From Larus michahellis (Eukaryota > Chordata > Aves > Charadriiformes > Laridae): a stretch of 64,000 nucleotides of DNA. The stretch's first letter is position 1. Every line of letters starts with the position of its first letter. The position numbers were made by a program, and so were the translations under genes. Location: positions 93,496,200 to 93,560,199 of the forward strand of contig NC_133896.1 in NCBI RefSeq assembly GCF_964199755.1, written 5' to 3'. Below the pieces are notes generated by a model. That model made no database searches and was not told the origin of the DNA. It worked only from the letters and a program-made list of their open reading frames with translations. Shown piece by piece: positions 20,755 through 33,600 of the stretch.

Positions 20755-23700
20755 CAATAGCTTGTACTTCATTGAAGACTTGCCAACTCTGAAAACGTAT
20801 AAATAATCTAATTTAATGCATTTTTCTCTGTATACTCTGTCTATCTACAGCTCTGTGCCTAAGATTAAAGGTGTCTGGTGGAGTGCAGAGGTGCGTGTGT
20901 GCTGCTGGGACTTCTGTGTGTCTGGTTTTGGCTGTGGCTGTGGTGGAGCGCTCCTGTAAGGAAGAACCTGAGGAAACAAGGTATCCAAATGAATAAAAAG
21001 CGTTTTAAGAAGTCGAACAACTCTTTCCAGCCAATCTGGACTATTCTAAGTGCGGACTGCGATGTTGAAGATTCCGCTAAGTTTAGGATTTTGCTTGAGG
21101 TGGTGCTGTCTTAGTGGGAAAGGTGAAAGCACATGATTTCAACATCCAGCAACAGCAAGTGTCCTCAATTTCCTTGCAGCAAGTCAGGTCAGATGCTGTG
21201 CCCGTCGCTTGGAATGCCGCATCGGTATTCCTTTCACTAACAGCCTTTAGCGGCGTTCAGGTCAGGCCTTTCAGAAGTCCCACACTCCCCCTCATCTCAC
21301 AGTAAATCAACCAGGCGAGAGTTTTTCCTCCCTCATTGAAGTTTTTAAGTGATGAGTTTGGTGGGTTTTTTTTTCCCCACATACATGGTAAATCGTGATA
21401 GAAAGCATTTAACAGTGTGCACTAACAAACTTATACAACATATACATTACATATATATATTTATATATATAGAATGTTCTATATACAAACATATACAACT
21501 TTTTAGATCTCTCTACAGACTACAAGAAAATTGATAATTATAGTCACAAGAGGTGAACTGAACAGAAATGGTAATTTGTAACTGTCTGGAAATATGTAAA
21601 ATATGTAAGAGTGGAAAGCAAGATACAGCTGTGACCTCAATGGGGAGTACTGGAGAAAAGTTGCTTAAAAGTTTAGTGTTAAAAATTGTAAGTTTGAGGG
21701 ATGCTAGATTCTCGTTTCTCTGTTGCATAAAAATGCAAATGGAAATCTACCGGCAGGTTGGTTTTTGGTGTCCCACTCCCCCCCTCCCCGGCCCCGTGTT
21801 AAGCTAGAGACTGTTGGCAGCCAAATTCAGTCAGGCATTGTGTAAATGACTTGTTGAAGACACTTTTCTCTCTGGGTGTGCTGTAGTGATTCGCAATTAA
21901 AAGTTGCTCTTCAGTTTTTACATCTGATTCTTAAACGAGCGAGCGGGCTTCCAGCTCCTCCAGCCTGAAGACATCGCCACTGGAATCGAGGTAACAGGAA
22001 TCTGACCTGCAATCTGCTTAAAGGCTGCCTGTGTTACGCCAGTTCATAGTGGAAACTGGTCCCGTAGCCTGTGGGTCTACAAGTGCCACACTGGAACCGG
22101 TAACGGCCTCGCCATCCACCGGCTTAGCGCGGAGGCAAGCGTAGAGCCGGGTACAGACCGAACGCTGGTGGGGCAGCCTGGGCTTGGTCTTAGCGAAAGG
22201 TGGCTATAGCTGCTCCGTAAAAGCAGAGAAGGTGGAGAAAAATAAGGTCTAAAAAGTTGGCTGGAGGGTTTGAAGGCTGCCCCAAGTGATTTTGTTGCCC
22301 AGAGTATAAGACAGAGTTTTGTTGTGGAGCACAGGCCAGAGCACAGGCAGAGTGCTTATTTAAACAGAAGATGGCTATAATGTTGGTCTCGTTTATTTCT
22401 CATTCTGGATGCCTGGTTACACTGGTGCTTCCTCACACACGCAAGGTCTGTGGCCTGGCCACTGGAAGGAGTTCCCCCACCCACTTCCTATTGGCATCAG
22501 AGCGGTGAGGTTTGCCGTTTCCTCAAACACCCACAGACAGACAGACATCCCCTCAGCTCACGGACAACTCCAATTCCTTATCTCTCAGCAGAAACCTAGG
22601 CGCTGCCTGGGCTTTGACCTTTTTCCCCACAGGTTTCTGCGCCTCTCACAATTACAGCGCAGTTTCTCCTGTGACAGAGGGGAACTGGCTGAGTCTCGTG
22701 CCCAGTTGAGCTAGACCTGTCAGGGCATCGCTTTGCGTGTGCCCATGTAGAAATGTAAAAAAATCCTGTAAAATGTGACATTCCTGTTGTGCTACAATGT
22801 GAATTTAAAACTTAACACCTCAGCTCTGTTCCAACCCTTTAACGTGTGCAGCTGGGCTGATAGCAAAGCCAGACTTCTGGACTGTACCTTTTCCTGGACT
22901 CCATTTTATTGTAAGAAAAGGAAGGATATAGGAACGGCATCTTTGAGCGAGATCATCTAAACACTGGGACGATATAAATGCCAGCAAAGCTAAGGCCCAG
23001 TCAGGAGGAGGATGCTGCATCAGTGTCCATCAGGACTCCTTGAAGAGACAGAGGATGCCACTCCTCTCATATAGTACATTTTTAAATGCTGCTTTTCCAC
23101 CTTTTCCTCACTTCTCTTTTCTAATTTGAAACTACGTCCAGGCCTCCAGTGCTTTGTTTCCAAGCCAATCTTGGAAAAAAAATTCTAATGGAGCAGTTGA
23201 GCCGTGTGGCAGTGAGGCTCTGGTAGGCCACCGTGGCTGCGGCACACCCATGGACTAGGACTCCACTTGCGCAGACAGGGAGGTTCTACTTTCTGTTCTC
23301 TTCTGTAGCTGTGGGTTGGAGAGTTTTCCACAGCGCTCACTGTAGAAACCAAACAAGCCCCTTTGAAGCAGAAGCAAATCACTTTTAGCAGTGCGAGCAG
23401 AAAAATCAATTGCCACGCACCCGTGGCGTCATTTTATACATGTGCCAATTCAGTGCCGTATGTTGACAATTGTTTTTCATGCTCCTCCCCCGGCCCATCG
23501 TTTCGTCTTGCTGCTCTGATCTCTCTCGCCCAGCTTTAGCGGGGGGTTACTGTGCAGTTCCCTTATTTCAACTGACCACTTCAGAAAAATCACTGCTGCG
23601 CAAGCTGCTGAGCAGCTTCTGCGAGCAGAACTTGCCAGGACTCTCCAACTTGTAGCCCTGTGGTTTCCCATCTTGCCTTCCTGAACTGGAAGAAGCCATT

Positions 23701-24623
23701 TCCTAAGCTGGTTTTCTATTCCTGCTACCGCAAAATAAGGCAACCAAGTGATACAGACACCACGGGGATGAAAAATGCCACAGCCCCCTTCAAGGACAAC
23801 TGAGCTGCATCTAGAGCACATTTAAAAAGTACAGATAAGGATGACATGTCATGTGCTCTGACTTGCAAATAAACCATCTATGCTGATGTTTTAATGACAT
23901 TTCAGATAGTGCCTGTCCAGCTACGTGAAAAATCTATAAATTTGGGGCACAGAATTTTGAAGTTATTTCTTTTTCTGGTAGGAGTTAAAAGAGCACTGAT
24001 TTCAAGCAAGGTTTTTAAGGGAAATAAATAGCAGATAAGAAAATGCAGCTCAACTCATTTTTGTGTTGAGAACGGTAGCAAACATGCTTGAAATGTACTG
24101 GCTTTTTGTAATGTCACTTTTAAAAAATAAATATTTTTGGCATTTAATTTTCTTTTTTTCTCAGAAGAGAAATAAATCCCATTTTTCTTCGGTCACAACA
24201 TGCTTTCTTTTTCTCTTTTTTTTTTTTTTTTTTTTAAGATGTCAATTAGTCATGCAAAGTTTTATAAGTGCATTAACATTCGAGTTTGTACAGAATATTT
24301 TTAACCAGACGCACTCCCCACAGTTCATACCTACAGCTTCTGAAAAAACTACATGCCACAGTGATGGTTGAGTTCCTTTTGGAAAAAAAATTGGCTACCG
24401 CATGAGCCAGCTGTTGCAGTAAGACCCACATGATTCTAGCTTCCGTCTCACGGTCTGTAAAATTTCTCCTTGACTCCCACTGTGATGAATCCAATAATAG
24501 CAACAGGAAAACATCTTCTAGGAGAAAAAACTGTCTCTGGCCACTGACTGGTAGATTTGGGAATGAGCGTTGCTTCCCCTGAACATTGTTCTTAATAAAG
24601 CCACAAGCAGCTTCTTTGAAAGT

Positions 24624-24665
24624 CTAAAACTGGTACCACTTTTTGTCCTTGTATTTCAGCATCAC
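24624..24665 (-). CDS. STXBP5L: STXBP5L terminal coding exon
   Basis: 42 nt: VMLKYKDKKWYQF and TAG (24624-24626). It follows acceptor TTTCTGTAG. The sequence is the invariant tomosyn C terminus, the last turn of the R-SNARE helix plus a short polar tail. It is too short to be found as an open frame on its own. Confidence 0.95.
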   Translation of the reverse strand: MMLKYKDKKWYQF

Positions 24666-27600
24666 CTACAGAAACGGGAAACAAACAAACAAACAGATAT
24701 AAAACACTGCTCTGCACACGAGGTATCACACATGACTGACTTAGACCCATTCACTGTCACAACTTCCTAAGTCAAAAAGGAAGAGCACTGCAGTGCTTTT
24801 ACTAACAGTGTCATGAGGTCTCGATTCCACTGAGACCTTGTATTTAATTTCATAATTGCGACATTAAAAAACCCACCACGTTAACCTGCTATTGCTGTTC
24901 ATTACAAGATTTTTTCCTGAGGACTTTTAACTACTTTTCTTCTGCAAAAAGTACAGAGGTTCAGGAATAACCACGAACTTGTTTTTTACACCTATAGAAA
25001 GAAGCTTATCTATGGAGCATAGTAGATACGTCCTGAATATATAAACTTTTTGCATTTCAGGGCACGTTCTTTCTGAGTATTTTTGCCTCACACTTACAAA
25101 AGCCAATAAAAATGTAAAGCCTTGTCCAGAGATGTGATGCATTGTATATTTAAAAAGAAAATAATGTTGGGAAGTATTCTTTAATCTTGTTTTATCTTCA
25201 AAGAAAATCACTTCAGCTGATTCCCAGCCTTAACAGCGTGGGATGGAAGAGCTTTGCATTTCCAGCTCCAAGCACAGAAGCTGTCTATTCCAGGCAAGCC
25301 CTATTCTATATAACTGTACTAGAAATGTTCTTCTCTTCCCAATAAGATCTCTAAAGGTTCCTATATACACACCCACCTACCTGTTTGCCCTACTGCAAAG
25401 CTGTGCTGCACTAAATGGCTTAAAAAAAAAAACCATAATGAATTAGCGAGAAAGGCGAGAGATGAGAATTGCCAGGTTCTAAATTCAGAGGCTAACAATG
25501 GATGCTCGCTTATGAAAACATGAAAGGAAGGGGGTGTGCAACAGAAGTTTATTTTTGGTGTTCCTGTTGCTTGGGAGCAGGAAAAATGGCGTGTCGGTTA
25601 ACAGGAGTACACCGCAACCAGCATGACTGGGCGGAATGGGGAGAACCGTACTTGACATTCCCAAAGGGAAGCCAAGGCTCAGTTGCAAGGTTGGCAATTC
25701 CTAGTTCTGGGTGTGTGGTGCCAGGCACCCCCCCTACCTCGTGTGCATGTTTGGAAAATGCCTCTGCGCTGGCCATCATGCTCGCAGTCCTTTCATCCAG
25801 CTCTCCCAGTTTCTGTCCTCTCTCATCAAGGGCGATGCGCGCGCGAGTCAAGTCCCCAATGACTCCGCCTGCGGCTCCTCGCACGCCTTCGATTCCACCT
25901 GACCCGGGGATGTGCTGGGCAAGACTGCGAGAGGCTTTTCCTGCCGTGGCCTCACCAACTGCAAAGGAGAAATGGACAAACAGACAGGAATGAGGTCCTG
26001 GCCCTGGCTCTGTCAGCGCTTCTCGTCCTCGAGCTGCAGCCTCGCAGCGGTGATGCCGTTTGAGGTGCAGATGGCACGCATGGAAGACTTCGCTCTGTGC
26101 ACCGGCACAGCTACAGCGCACTCCTGAGCCCGCCCCCCAACTCAATTCCTAAAAAGAAGCTGCCACAGTGAAGGGATCACGGGAAGGCAACTGAGGGACC
26201 CTCTCCCCTTTCTTCACGATACCATCTTTATTTTTTCATCAATGGTCTAAAGCTTGCGTACCACTCCATTCCTAGATGACAAGGGCAGGGCATCCTATGA
26301 ATTAATTGCTGCAAAAAAAATTAACCAATGCAATAAATGACTTACAAAGTTCCTCTCTGTCAAAAGCTTGTCCACTTCCTCCAAAAAGACCTTTGAGAAA
26401 GCCTCTGTTTTGGGCTTCGGGTGTTTCCACGGGAGTAAACAAATCCCCAAGCATGTCCTAGGCAAAGTCAGACAAAAGTCCATGTGAAAAATCAGCGAGG
26501 TGAAAGCAGTTCTAGGTGTTTGCTTTATTTGCATTAATGAGCCACATGCATTGGAGTTAATCAACTAGTTCTAAAAGATTCTGTTGCATGAACAGTATTG
26601 AGTACTTAACATTTGTGTTTCATGACAGGCAAATACTTGGGCTAACCCAATTCGCTCGTGCTTTCAAAGGGACTTGGTTTGTCACTTCCCTGTCTTATGT
26701 TCATTACCACAAAGAAAAAAATGTATAAGCAATACAGAGTAAAAATATCAGTGATAAAATCGCGTTTTGCTCAGAAACAGCAGAGGTGACGTGATAATTG
26801 AATAAATGATTTGTTGTGAATTACGTGTTTTGCTTTAGTGGTTATCCAGACAAGCAGGGCAGGCACCTCTCTTTTCTCTCTGCAGCGTACCTGAGTTCAG
26901 TGCTTGCTAGCAGTTCAGAGAGCTTGGTGGTTTGTTCTTTAGTTGGTTTTTGTGTGGTTTGTTTTGTTTTGGTTTGGTTTTTAAACCAAAAATCCCCATC
27001 ACCTTCCTTACAATCTTCCCCCGACCCCGTTACTGTGCATTTTGGCAGTGCCATCAGTGAGGCTAAATAAGCACGTCTGAAGGCACCGTCACGGTGCCAG
27101 ATCTTGGACCCAAACGAATCTCAGGCTCGGCTTCCTTTGCAGCAGTACTAGATGTGCAACGGGAGCTGCTGCTGCCCTGTTGCTCAGCTCTGTGTTTGCT
27201 CATCCGAGCCTCAACAGGCCGCGGCGGCTGTTGCACTGCAAGGAGCGCTGGGCTCCCGGGAGGCCGAGTGCGAGGACAAGCGCTGTGACTCACACTTCCC
27301 GCTCCTCCGCACAGGCACCTGCTCTGGGGAGAAAAATTACCGCAGCCCTGTGAGCCTAAGGGGAGGCTGTCGTGCAGCCTGGCTTGTTTTCCTAGGTAGC
27401 AGGTGATACTGGGTCATCTGCTTTTTGCACACATATAATGACTGTGCAAGCCTTTTACTCTCCTCTTCGCACACAAGCCAAGATACAAGCAGCCACAGTC
27501 CGGCAGTACAGAGAAGCAAGGGCTGCGTTTCCCTTTGGTTCAATGTTGTATGATGCTATTAAGGTTAATAATAAAATTTAAAAAAAAAAAAAGAAAAAAA

Positions 27601-30600
27601 AAAAGTAGCAATCGGGCTACTAACAGCCTCTCACTATAGGTCCATCTTCTAAGACACACTGATTGAACCTTTTGATCATTTTAAAATCGGTTCCCTGCAA
27701 AATGATCTCGGATGCGCAAAAGCTTGTGTGCAACGCTCGCTCCTCGCAGTGATTTGCAGACTTGAGAGAGACAGTGCTGTGATGTGAGTTGAGCAGCTCA
27801 GCACATGTTATTCCCTGGGGCATAATGAGTGCTGGCAGGACCGTTTCTTTTATATTTCTATCCTAGTTCACTGCTAATTATATAACCTAAAACTTATTCC
27901 CTCTCTTTTTTTTCCCCTTTTATTGCTCGTGTCTCTCCCTGTAACCTCTCACAATTCCTCCTCTTCAGTAAATGACATTTTAATTCGCATTTTCATTGCA
28001 AAAAAAACCCTGAACCCAAATCTAACATTGTAAAGACCCTTTGCTCAAAATAAATTATTTTAATTAGACTGTTTCTGGAGCTATTGTATTTTAATGTACA
28101 ATGGGAGATGCTTTGCTCATCTGGAAGAAGGGGAGTACCAATTATTGGTGTAAAAACAATGGTAAATAATTGAAAATATATTAAAACAGAGCATTTTTTT
28201 TGATACTAACCACGCTGGTTTGTCTCATGTTCCCACCTATCTACTGAAAGCTGCAGGTATGAAGATATTTTTAGAGTTAAAATTAAAAAAATGATAAAAA
28301 TATGGGAAGGAATTCATATTTTCACTGAGGCAGTTGCCGTGTGGTTGGACACATGCTGGTACCAACTGCTGTAGCTGCTATCCGTTTGTAGCTTCCCCTT
28401 CTTTCCCTTCAGTCATTTTTAACAGTTGGTCTTTCGTACGGTGGGACTTCGAGGGAAGCGGGCCATGAAGAGTCCCGCTTGGGCACAAATCTGCCTCTGT
28501 GCAGAGCCAGCAGAGACTGCCATTCCCTGCGGGCATGCTGTGGGCTCGGGCCAGCCGTTCGGGCAGAGGAGCGAGGTGACAGTGTCATGAAAAAGCCCAA
28601 ACAGCGGCAGAGCTGCTGACCTCTCTCTGCTGCTTCGACGGTCATTCAGCCAGGGCGAGCGGAGAGGAACACGTCTGTCCTCCTCCTGCACCACAGCCTT
28701 CACTTCAAATAATAAAAATTACTAAATACTAAAATACTTCTTTCCCCCACCAACATTTATGTTTGCTATTTGGCAACAACTTGTCATCTCTGGTAATGCC
28801 AGTGTTACTTATTTAACCATTTAAAACATTGTCTTTTGAATAGAAACCGTATTGACAATTTTGAGCAACCTAGCAGTAAACACATGGCAATTTACATCTG
28901 ACGGGTCAGGCCACCAGCCCTCCCACGCAAACACAAGGGCAACAAAGTAAGGGTTGGAGCCCTACCTGCAGGTTGTCACACATCTCCTGGCTGTACGTCA
29001 GGCGCTGGATCTCTGTGGGAGAGCTGAGGTACAAAGCTTGCCCTTCGTTAGTGAAACAAAAGGTGCGCGCAATCCTCATGTCTGTCACAGGCAAATAGTT
29101 GATGTCCAGCAGTGGGCGAAGGCTGGGCAAGCTGAGGAGAAGCAGATCCCTAGGTTAGTCACCAGTTGGTACACCTCCTCTGTGCCTGCATTTTAAACCC
29201 ACATGTAAATTTATACTTTTCATAACTGGAATAGTTAAAAGTGCAGCTCTAAGCTGAAAAATTCTGCCATAAACGCGCTGCCTTCCTACTTTGTTTCCTT
29301 GCACGGAGAACTTGCAGCTGCCTTGCCTCGATGACCCTTCGGCTTCTGCTACCCTCTGGATCTGGGATGGGCGTGTGGCACAGCGTGGCTTGTGCCACGC
29401 GTCTGGGCAGTTTGCTAGGCAAGGCCTGCCCACGGTCACCGCACGGGCATCTGCGGAAAAGGGCAAGGCAGGGCCCTGCTTGCACCCTGCGGACAGAGGC
29501 TCCAGCATCGCCTTTGCTGTCCTCCAGCTTCTCCTGGTACAACATTTTGGATGGCTCTTTCCAAAATGTAAATGGCCCGGCTGGGGAAATGGGGTGCGGC
29601 AAGCCGAAAGCACGGCTCCAGGGCTACTGCATAGTCAGCTCAATGGCGGAGATGACAAGGAAGGGAAACCAGGTGCTCAGAGCGGAAAAATCTTCCGAAA
29701 TGGCAAGAGTGGGGCTTGCTACTTCACCCTGGATAAGCAATAAATACTCTTTCTACGCCTGACTTTTTCTATGCTCCTCTATACCTGACTTACCGTAAAT
29801 GAACAGAACTATCAGGGTTTTCTTTTACGGTAGTTAAAAATCAAGAGCCATCAATTGTCATGGGCGGGGGATTACTATGAAATAAAGGAGTTTGCTTTGC
29901 TGTGCAGCTGCCTTAACTCCCCCCGTGGCGACAGGCCAAGGAACAGGTACGGCAGCCGGCAAGGCAGGGCATTAAATGCAGCCACCAGGGAGTTAAGGCA
30001 GAGCATCAGGCACTCCGGAGCAAACGCAAGGGGAACGTGACGGCACCGTGCCACCTCTTAGCTTAGTTTTGCCACAAGATTAGTTAGATAAGTACCTCAG
30101 TGTCATGATGTGCCCATTGGCACAAAAGCACGCCAGACAGACGCTGTTACAGAGGGTGACCACATCTGCTCGCAATAAAAAGGACGTTTCGGTGATGTTG
30201 TGGACATAAAGACATGTTTGGGAAGGCAATGAGAAGACTTTGGCTTGTTTTTCTGAACAAATGACTGCAAATTGATGATCACCCATATCCTGGGAGGAGG
30301 AAGGGGAATGCATGACAAGTTTCCTTTTCCTTGTTTTTTCACCGTCATCAGCACTGTGTGGGTCCCTCCATACTTCGTACGGTGGATGTGTCAGCGTCCC
30401 CATGCAGTCCAAGCACGCGAAGGTCAGCACGGCTCCTTTCAGTGTCAGAACTGTGCCTGCAAAATGTAATTTCCTCTCACTGGCACTGGCACCACAATTA
30501 AACTGGTTGTCAGTACTGCGAACGCGTGCAGCACGGCTGACATTCGGCTTTTGTAAATAGAGCAAACAGATTAATCTAGCTAAAGTGACAAGCCTTCCTT

Positions 30601-33600
30601 GCTCGGTTCTTCCTGACCACACAAGAAGGTGAACAAACAGCCTGCCTGTACTGGAAAGGTCTCAGGCAGCCTATATCAAATAATCTATATAATACACGGT
30701 ACCGAATACCATAAAGACAGGCTGTTGTTTATCTCTATATTCTACTAGTACGATATTTATTCCCCAGCAATAAAATTGCTCTCCTCAGTCTGGTGACCTT
30801 CCAAGCATTGTTTTTCTAAACAAACCAGGGGTGGGAAACCTCTATTCCTGTGCATCCTCTGATTTTTGTTGTTATTTTACTTTAAACATACTAAGCGCAC
30901 ACTGCTTCTCCTCAGACTTGACCTCTCCCAGCCCTCTGTTCTCTCTGCTACGCCATCTGTCACTCACTCAGCCAAGGATCTCTCCTGGTACAGCAACCTG
31001 CCAACATTTTTGTTTCCGTTCCTGAACTCCCTTCTGCTTCTCTGCAGCTTTCTGATAGTAAGACAGCCAAACTGTTCACAGCACCCCAGCTAGGACTGCA
31101 TCAGAGCCGTACACGGGGCTGTAATTTCACAATAGGAAGGAACTCTGCCGATTTCCCTATTATGACAATAAACATGTAACTTTGCCCATGACACAAAGTA
31201 ATCTTCAGAACTAATATAGCCAAAGGGACGCAGTTCACGGAGCTGCGAGTCTCTCACAAGCATCTTTACTGGCCGTGTGTCCTCTGTGTTGTGAGTGACC
31301 CTTGCTTGATACACGTATTGAGACATGTCTTCCCCAAAGGCCACACAAAGTCATGCAGTTATTCCCGCTGTTGTACCAAGACAGATAACGAATAGGAAAA
31401 GAGCTGCACTCTTACCACTTGGCGACACCATGACTGGCTCTGACTGCCGCAGATCGTCACTAGCAGGCAGATTAAGGGAGAGGATTAAGACCATACCAAG
31501 GCCCGTTCCAACCCAGAGACAGGGGGAGATAGCGGAGTCATTCTTTCGGGCAAAGGACTCCATGAAGTACAAAGCAGTAATTGTCTCCTTTGAGTCCCTG
31601 TCGATACTGGACACGCTGGAGCTTCGGGAACGGCTGAAGGAGTTTTCCCTATTTTCTGCATAAATAAATACAAGCAAACCGGCGTAAGGTGGCAATCCTA
31701 GAATAGGCACAAGCCTGCAGCAAATACAAACTCCCTGTAGAGTACAGAAAATACAGAGTTTTCGTAACCTGAGCAAACATTCTGATACTAGCACGATACC
31801 AGCTTGCTGCCAGTGTATAAATAAGTGTGGAAAATGCTGTCAGACCTCATCAGTTAGATCTGCATTAGAAATAGCTGCTTATTATGGAGATTAGCATAGA
31901 CTAATTAGAATTTACAACAGCCTTAGCTCAAAGGACTTGTTCTAAATAGCATGAAATAATTTTAGACCCATATGTTACCAATGCATTTAAAATTAATCCA
32001 TGTATCTCATTGCTGCAGGACACGAAGGGAGATGCCATTACCAACTTCACAGCACGCGTCCTTTGCTCTGCTCTTGCTTCCATCACTAGGACATTCTAGC
32101 ACTGCGTTCACAGCCATCGTTTACTGTCAAGCTATTAACTGTCTGGGGAAAAGACACCCATTGCTAAACTGATCCCAGCATCTAAAATGTGTCAGGGTAC
32201 AAATCAACTCTGGCTTCCCAGGGAGCCAAGTGAGAAACCTGCTCTGTGCCCTTGGCAAACCGTTCATCTTCCACCTAAACTTCAGCAGGCAACGGTGAGA
32301 GCCAGCTGCAGGCAGAGCCGTATTGGCCTCGCCGCAAATAAGGAGACACTCTCTGAGCTTTTCAGAGAGAAACAAGAACGAGCAGGGTCTGACTGCTGCA
32401 GGGCTAAGGATCTCCACTCTGCTTTGCCTCGTGCCAGGCAGGATGCGCAGAGCTGTGCGAGGGAGCTTCTGGCCATCGCAGGAACCGTCTGTGGCAACAC
32501 ACTGAGGCTAAAAAGTTACTGAAGAGTAAAAGGAGGCAGAGGGAAGAAGGGAGTAGGGCTGGCTGCTAGCACAGTCTTTGCAAAACAATTTGTGCCAGTG
32601 CTGCCGTCTACCAACCTGGAGTCAAAGATAGGGCTAGATCATTGGAAACCTCACATGCTCTTCTGCAGCAACAGCAACAAGAGGACCACGAGGTTCTGGA
32701 GATGGAGAAATAGTTGAAGCGATTGGACCTGAGATAAAAGGCTCACTTTGGAACCTACCATTATGCAATGGATCTGTGTGTGCTGTGAAATGATACTTCT
32801 TATAGCTCAGAAGAGAGTGCTGTCTCTTCAGAGCCAGTAGAAATGTCTAAAAAGAGGAATATTTTCTGCCATGGTTGAAGAATAAAATTAGAAAAGGACT
32901 TTCTCACATACTCCAACTTGAAACTGGGCTAAGCCTCATATTGTGTATATGGTTCCTGCTCTCCACCAGAAGCAGCAGTTTAGCTGGTGAATCTCTTCCT
33001 CAGACAACGTATTGCAGCATTGCATTCCCCTACCCAGACGACTCAGTGTAAACTGCTGAAATTATCCTCTTCACAGTAACTACCTGGGAAAGACTGGAGA
33101 GAACAATGGCAAAGCACTACTGGAACCAGAGCAAGCGTTACTACATCTGCCATCTTACGAGCTGGCACACAGGGATGGGTGAAGATTCTCCTGCTGCTCT
33201 TTTACGCTTGGCCCAGCTTCTGTTCTTTGAGGGCGTCCGTAAGTTGTCAAACTGGAGCTTTACAGGACAGCCATCCCTGGCACTTCAGTCCCACTCTCAT
33301 GGAAGAGAAATTTACATCTACTTGAACTTCCAAGCGCCGCCCTCACCCCATTTCACCTTCTTCATGTAGGCACTGTTGTAGCTCTCTAGTTCTGGCTCAG
33401 TACTGATAAATACATCTGCATAAAACTGGGATTGTTTATTCATGTGCAAACACAGCTTCTAATACCTGCAGAATTAGTGTCTCCCATAACCCCAAGCACT
33501 TTGTACTTCTGCAGTGGGCTGGTTGGCCCAGCTCCTTCCTCAGCACAGTGACCGCGGCCAGGTAAAGAAGGCGAAGACGGCAATTTCAAGGCAGAGATCA

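Larger units (their letters stand above)
19720..24623 (-). other. STXBP5L: Probable STXBP5L 3' UTR
   Basis: AT-rich sequence downstream of the STXBP5L stop codon with no credible coding exon on either strand. It has long T tracts on the plus strand (19755-19775, 20724-20748, 24216-24235), which would be A tracts in the transcript, and a TA-rich stretch near 21445-21470. The UTR assignment is inference from gene direction and lack of other genes; length depends on which poly(A) site is used. Confidence 0.45.

Noticed and set aside
25502..25993. 163-codon plus-strand open frame
   Set aside because: It is antisense to the GC-rich R-SNARE exon of STXBP5L; the minus-strand reading matches the family and this one matches nothing.
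25549..26145. Treating the whole 198-codon minus-strand frame as coding
   Set aside because: Only 25738-25958 is exon. The parts before acceptor CCTTTGCAG and after donor GTAGGG do not match tomosyn, and the true C terminus is found downstream at 24624-24665.
29291..29762. Plus-strand frames of 150 and 143 codons
   Set aside because: They overlap each other and two minus-strand frames of similar length, as expected from GC-rich sequence; no family resemblance.
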